Positions 60,963-64,000 of a DNA stretch of 64,000 nucleotides are shown here, one piece after another. How positions within the stretch are numbered: the first letter of the stretch is position 1; every line of letters begins with the position of its first letter. Origin of the DNA: Lutibacter sp. HS1-25 (GTDB taxonomy: Bacteria; Bacteroidota; Bacteroidia; Flavobacteriales; Flavobacteriaceae). The position numbers and the translations under genes were made by a program. The notes under the pieces are model-generated. The model searched no databases, was not told where the DNA came from, and was given only the letters and a program-made list of their open reading frames with translations. Location: positions 1 to 64,000 of the forward strand of contig NZ_RHLN01000160.1 in NCBI RefSeq assembly GCF_004121075.1, given 5' to 3'.

Positions 60963-62003
60963 ATGACAACATTTAACATTACACCAACTAACAAAGATTT
61001 TAAAAAAGAAATTCAACATAAAATTGACAATAAAACCAAACCCATTGGCTCTTTGGGTACATTAGAAATTATTGCTCAAAAATTATGTTTAATTCAAAAC
61101 ACATTATCTCCAAAATTAAACAAACCAACAATGCTTGTTTTTGCAGGTGATCACGGAATTGTAAATAATTACCCTGTAAGTTCTTGTCCGCAAGAAGTAA
61201 CACCTCAAATGGTTTTAAACTTTTTAGAAGGTGGTGCAGGAATCAATGTTTTTTGCAATCAACATAACTTTGATTTAAGTGTTATTGATGCTGGTGTTAA
61301 TTTTGATTTTGAACCAAATACCAAATTAATCAATGCTAAAATTGCCAAAGGAACAAAAGACTACTCGGTTGAACCTGCAATGACCAAAGAAGAATGCAAC
61401 AAAGCGCTTGTAATTTCTGGAGAAATTGTAGCCGCAAAACATGCAAATGGCAGCAATGTTATTTCATTTGGTGAAATGGGAATTGGAAACACGTCTTCTG
61501 CATCGCTATTAATGAGTGCTGTTACAAAACAATCAATTGATTCATGCATTGGTAAAGGTGCTGGTTTAACAGATGAAGGTTTGGCAAACAAAATTGATAT
61601 TTTAACTAAAGTTCAAAAATTTCATGGTGTTAGCGAAGACCCATTTGAAAATTTACAAAACTTTGGAGGTCTAGAAATTGCTATGATGACAGGTGCTATG
61701 TTAAAAGCCGCTGAATTAAAAATGGTATTAATTATTGATGGTTTTATAGCAACTTCTTCATTGTTAATTGCACAAGCAATTAACCCAAATATATTAGATT
61801 ACTGCTTATTTTCTCATGTTTCAAACGAACAAGGTCATATTAAAATGTTGAATTTTTTAAATGCTACTCCTATTCTGCATTTAAACATGCGTTTAGGCGA
61901 AGGAACTGGAGCTGCAATTGCATACCCAATTATACAATCTGCCGAAATATTTATAAACCAAATGGCAAGTTTTGAAAGTGCAGGTGTTACAAGTCCTGTT
62001 TAA
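60963..62003 (+). CDS. cobT: Nicotinate-nucleotide-dimethylbenzimidazole phosphoribosyltransferase
   Basis: The 346-residue enzyme contains KTKPIGSLGTLEIIAQKLCL, LVFAGDHGIVNNYPVSSCPQ, EMGIGNTSSASLLMSAVTKQ, KGAGLTDEG and LHLNMRLGEGTGAAIAYPII, the latter holding the catalytic Glu. These are standard CobT features. It activates the lower-ligand base as alpha-ribazole phosphate for cobalamin. It starts 8 bases after cobU. The lower-ligand base may be made or taken up; no bluB was seen in the window. Confidence 0.96.
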   Translation: MTTFNITPTNKDFKKEIQHKIDNKTKPIGSLGTLEIIAQKLCLIQNTLSPKLNKPTMLVFAGDHGIVNNYPVSSCPQEVTPQMVLNFLEGGAGINVFCNQHNFDLSVIDAGVNFDFEPNTKLINAKIAKGTKDYSVEPAMTKEECNKALVISGEIVAAKHANGSNVISFGEMGIGNTSSASLLMSAVTKQSIDSCIGKGAGLTDEGLANKIDILTKVQKFHGVSEDPFENLQNFGGLEIAMMTGAMLKAAELKMVLIIDGFIATSSLLIAQAINPNILDYCLFSHVSNEQGHIKMLNFLNATPILHLNMRLGEGTGAAIAYPIIQSAEIFINQMASFESAGVTSPV

Positions 62004-62011
62004 AATTAATT

Positions 62012-62770
62012 ATGAAAAAAGAGCTCAGTATTTTTTTTACAGCCATAATGTTTTTCACTAGAATTCCTTGTCCGAAATGGATAAATTGTTCTAGTGAATC
62101 ACTTCAAAAATGCACAAAATATTTTTCTTTAATTGGAATTATAGTTGGTGGATTTGGCGCACTAATATATTGGAGCGCTTCATACATATTACCTCAAAAT
62201 ATTGCGATTATTTTAAGTGTTATTTCAACCATTTGGATAACTGGCGCTTTTCATGAAGATGGTTTTGCTGATGTTTGCGACGGTTTTGGTGGTGGCTATA
62301 CCAAAGAAAAAATTCTTTTAATTATGAAAGATTCTTTGGTGGGCACTTATGGTATTGTTGGACTAATTTGCCTTTTAACACTTAAATTTACATCACTTTC
62401 TCAAATTAACAGCCAACTTATAATTACCTTAATTGCAGGACATAGTGTTAGCAGATGCATAACTACATTTATTTTATACCTATACCCTTATGCCAGAATT
62501 GATGAAAGTAGCAAGTCCAAAGATGTTGCAGGAGGTTTTAAACCTACAAACTTGATTTTAAATGTTATTATCGGACTGATTCCGCTATTTTTTTACGATA
62601 CTTATTGGGTGTTTTTAGCATTGATTCCTCCGTTTATTGCAATGTTATTATTAGGTCGTTTTTTTAATAAATGGATTGGTGGTCAAACTGGCGATTGTGC
62701 TGGTGCAACACAACAAATTACTGAAGTTGTATTTTATTTAAGCTTATTGGTTTTATGGAAATTTATTTAA
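62012..62770 (+). CDS. cobS: Adenosylcobinamide-GDP ribazoletransferase (cobalamin synthase)
   Basis: The 252-residue membrane protein carries FFTAIMFFTRIPCP near its start, AFHEDGFADVCDGFGGGYTK (the acidic metal-binding motif), KDSLVGTYGIVGLICLLTLK and GGQTGDCAGATQQITEVVFY near the end. It joins the GDP-activated corrinoid to alpha-ribazole at the inner membrane. It starts 8 bases after cobT, and its end overlaps cobC by 16 bases, pointing to coupled translation. Confidence 0.95.
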   Translation: MKKELSIFFTAIMFFTRIPCPKWINCSSESLQKCTKYFSLIGIIVGGFGALIYWSASYILPQNIAIILSVISTIWITGAFHEDGFADVCDGFGGGYTKEKILLIMKDSLVGTYGIVGLICLLTLKFTSLSQINSQLIITLIAGHSVSRCITTFILYLYPYARIDESSKSKDVAGGFKPTNLILNVIIGLIPLFFYDTYWVFLALIPPFIAMLLLGRFFNKWIGGQTGDCAGATQQITEVVFYLSLLVLWKFI

Positions 62771-63303
62771 TTAGACATACAACACCTGAAATTGAAAAAG
62801 GCATTTGCTACGGACAAACAGATTTAGATGTAGCAGCTACTTTTGAAGAAGAAAGTGAAGTGATTTTAAAACAGGTTTTGTTTGACCAAAATAGTATTGT
62901 TTACTCAAGTCCTTTAAAAAGATGCACCAAATTAGCACACAAATTCACTAAAAATATAACTGTAGACAACCGGTTAATGGAACTTAATTTTGGTGATTGG
63001 GAACTTTTAAAATGGGATAATTTACCCAGAGAAAAATCAGACATCTGGATGAATGATTTTGTAAATCAACCTACACCAAACGGAGAAGCCTTCATTGATT
63101 TGGCCAATAGAGCAAATATATTTTTTAATGAAGTTATTGCTTCAACTTCAAAAAAAATTATTATCACAACACATGCAGGTGTTATTAGAGCTATACTTTC
63201 AAAAATTAACAATATTCACTTAAAAGATTCTTTTGATATTGATGTTGCGTATGGTCAGGTTTTTAAAATAACAAAGCAAAATAACACGCTTACCCTACTT
63301 TAA
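62755..63303 (+). CDS. cobC: Alpha-ribazole phosphatase (histidine phosphatase family)
   Basis: The 182-residue product opens MEIYLIRHTTPEIEKGICYG, the RH-T motif of the histidine phosphatase family, with GQTDLDV typical of CobC. Further motifs are SSPLKRCTKLA, LMELNFGDWE and ITTHAGVIRAILS, the second catalytic His. It removes the phosphate from alpha-ribazole phosphate or cobalamin phosphate at the end of the pathway. It is the last gene of the operon; no + strand terminator was seen after it. Confidence 0.92.
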   Translation: MEIYLIRHTTPEIEKGICYGQTDLDVAATFEEESEVILKQVLFDQNSIVYSSPLKRCTKLAHKFTKNITVDNRLMELNFGDWELLKWDNLPREKSDIWMNDFVNQPTPNGEAFIDLANRANIFFNEVIASTSKKIIITTHAGVIRAILSKINNIHLKDSFDIDVAYGQVFKITKQNNTLTLL

Positions 63304-63339
63304 AACCAGTTAAGACTATAAAACTAAATTTTTAACATG

Positions 63340-63364
63340 AAAAAAGCCAGCACTAACACTGGCT
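63340..63364 (-). terminator. Terminator of the right-edge propeller gene
   Basis: Read on the minus strand, AGCCAG-TGTTAGTG-CTGGCT is followed by a T run. It lies about 160 bases past the stop of the propeller gene, with a decayed duplicate of its 3' end in between. Confidence 0.7.
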
Positions 63365-63385
63365 CCTCCCATCCTTTTCATAATG

Positions 63386-63404
63386 ATTTAGTTGAAATAA
63401 ATAC
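63386..63404. repeat. 19-base direct repeat, copy 1 (remnant of a gene 3' end)
   Basis: ATTTAGTTGAAATAAATAC is identical to the sequence at 63525-63543, which encodes the end and stop of the right-edge gene. Read on the minus strand, this copy also encodes a short in-frame tail, TIGIISSSIYFN followed by stop, comparable to VGINPGGIYFN of the intact gene. It looks like the remnant of a tandem duplicate. Confidence 0.65.
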
Positions 63405-63524
63405 TGCTAGAAATAATTCCGATAGTTCATGTATTTACCAACAATTTTGTAGATAGGTAGTTATCTCATTTTTTAATATTTGGTTAACCTTCAGTATTTA
63501 AAGTGAATGCTACCACCATTTTTA

Positions 63525-63543
63525 ATTTAGTTGAAATAAATAC
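63525..63543. repeat. 19-base direct repeat, copy 2 (end of the right-edge gene)
   Basis: This copy covers the last codons (YFN and stop, minus strand) of the propeller gene and a few following bases. Identity with 63386-63404 is perfect over 19 bases; the flanking sequence is only partly similar. Confidence 0.65.
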
Positions 63544-64000
63544 CTCCAGGATTTATTCCAACCTCAATTGTTTTTTCTAATTGTTTCGTGTCTAAGTTAT
63601 AAATTCTCACTTCCCCACTACTTGCATAATCTTTAGCATCATTAACATATGCATAGTCATCATTAGCAATAAAACTGTATCCAGAATCAGTTATAATTGA
63701 AGTTGTAGGTAAAGCAGAACTTGAAGTTTCCATTTCAAAAATTCCTCCGTTGTTTTGGTAGTACAACTTTCCATTTGTGTATGAAAGGTGTTCAGGGTGC
63801 GAATCAACAAAATCAAAAGATGTAACTATTTCATTCGATGATGTATTAATTTTTTCTAACACACCGTAAGTCTCTACTGGAGCATAGTATGGGTTTCCTT
63901 TACAAAGAACCCATAAATTATTTTCATCATCAATAGTCAATGAAGCTGGTATATCGCCAACCGTAATTACTTTACTAACAGAATTAGAAGTAACATCAAT
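63527..64000 (-). CDS. Surface beta-propeller protein, possibly BtuG-like (cut by the window edge)
   Basis: The frame is open to the window edge; codons before the Met at 63940 also read sensibly (IDVTSNSVSKVITVGDIPAS), so the gene starts outside. The 157 visible residues hold at least three propeller-like repeats (SLTIDDENNLWVLCKGNPYY; NGKLYYQNNGGIFEMETSSS; EVRIYNLDTKQLEKTIEVGI). This resembles the YncE/DUF5074 group of Bacteroidota surface proteins. Some members (BtuG) bind vitamin B12 next to BtuB; the convergent cob operon makes that attractive, but the identification rests on context. The N-terminus, including any lipobox, is not visible. Confidence 0.7.
   Translation of the reverse strand: MDVTSNSVSKVITVGDIPASLTIDDENNLWVLCKGNPYYAPVETYGVLEKINTSSNEIVTSFDFVDSHPEHLSYTNGKLYYQNNGGIFEMETSSSALPTTSIITDSGYSFIANDDYAYVNDAKDYASSGEVRIYNLDTKQLEKTIEVGINPGGIYFN

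Noticed and set aside
21277-63303. Regulatory link between the PocR-domain kinase and the cob operon
   Set aside because: PocR is known from propanediol and B12 gene control, but the two loci are 35 kb apart and nothing else connects them.
63340-63380. Cobalamin riboswitch-like sequence on the minus strand (GGAGCCAGTGTTAGTG)
   Set aside because: It resembles the B12-box only loosely and lies downstream of the only minus-strand gene nearby; a simple terminator hairpin explains it.
1-64000. tRNA, rRNA, CRISPR array, prophage or replication origin
   Set aside because: None of the expected conserved sequences or gene groups was recognised in any intergenic region.

Overview
The window is an AT-rich chromosomal segment of a Bacteroidota member, almost certainly a Flavobacteriaceae-type organism. 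Supporting signs are promoters of the TTG-N(17-23)-TAnnTTTG class, two giant proteins with type B sorting tails of the type IX secretion system (T9SS), menaquinone genes, a DUF4295 gene next to rpmB-rpmG, and many Bacteroidota-style lipoproteins and outer-membrane barrels. The genus cannot be fixed from the sequence alone. No tRNA, rRNA, CRISPR array or prophage was seen.

Left part (1-18.2 kb): an IS1182-type transposase runs off the left edge. Next come a secreted protein of unknown function and a three-gene + strand group (two-domain NTF2-like lipoprotein, SGNH-like protein, MBOAT O-acyltransferase). A long minus-strand stretch follows: a complete RND efflux operon (adaptor, pump, outer-membrane factor) ending in a potassium-channel-like gene, then an outer-membrane barrel, an operon of surface-antigen barrel / AI-2E-type permease / DUF5335 protein, a MarC protein, another barrel and a DUF4136 protein.

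Sensor region (18.2-25.7 kb): a TPR histidine kinase and a 1372-residue hybrid kinase (PocR-like domain, six PAS domains, kinase, receiver). They are separated by a gap holding a perfect Crp/Fnr-like palindrome. An IS256-type transposase remnant follows.

Housekeeping and menaquinone region (25.7-40.7 kb): a TlpA-like thioredoxin, rimO, ftsY, a DUF4295 gene, rpmG, rpmB and cinA. Menaquinone genes (menB, menD, menF and a PaaI-type thioesterase) lie on the minus strand, interrupted by + strand genes: a secreted pair (esterase-like protein without the usual nucleophile, papain-like peptidase) and a membrane-anchored AraC regulator.

Right part (40.7-64 kb): a pRiA4b ORF-3-like gene converges on a conserved unknown gene. 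Then come an ABC-2 transporter pair, two T9SS type B surface proteins (1687 and 948 residues) with repeated CDD modules, and uvrB. On the minus strand lies a biotin-dependent carboxyltransferase operon whose composition resembles a transcarboxylase (12S-like subunit, small unknown protein, 5S-like subunit fused to a biotinyl domain). A GNAT-nitrilase fusion follows, then the late-cobalamin operon cobU-cobT-cobS-cobC. A surface beta-propeller gene, possibly BtuG-like, runs off the right edge. Intact copies of the strict promoter consensus in front of rpmB, the carboxyltransferase operon and the GNAT-nitrilase gene help fix several starts.
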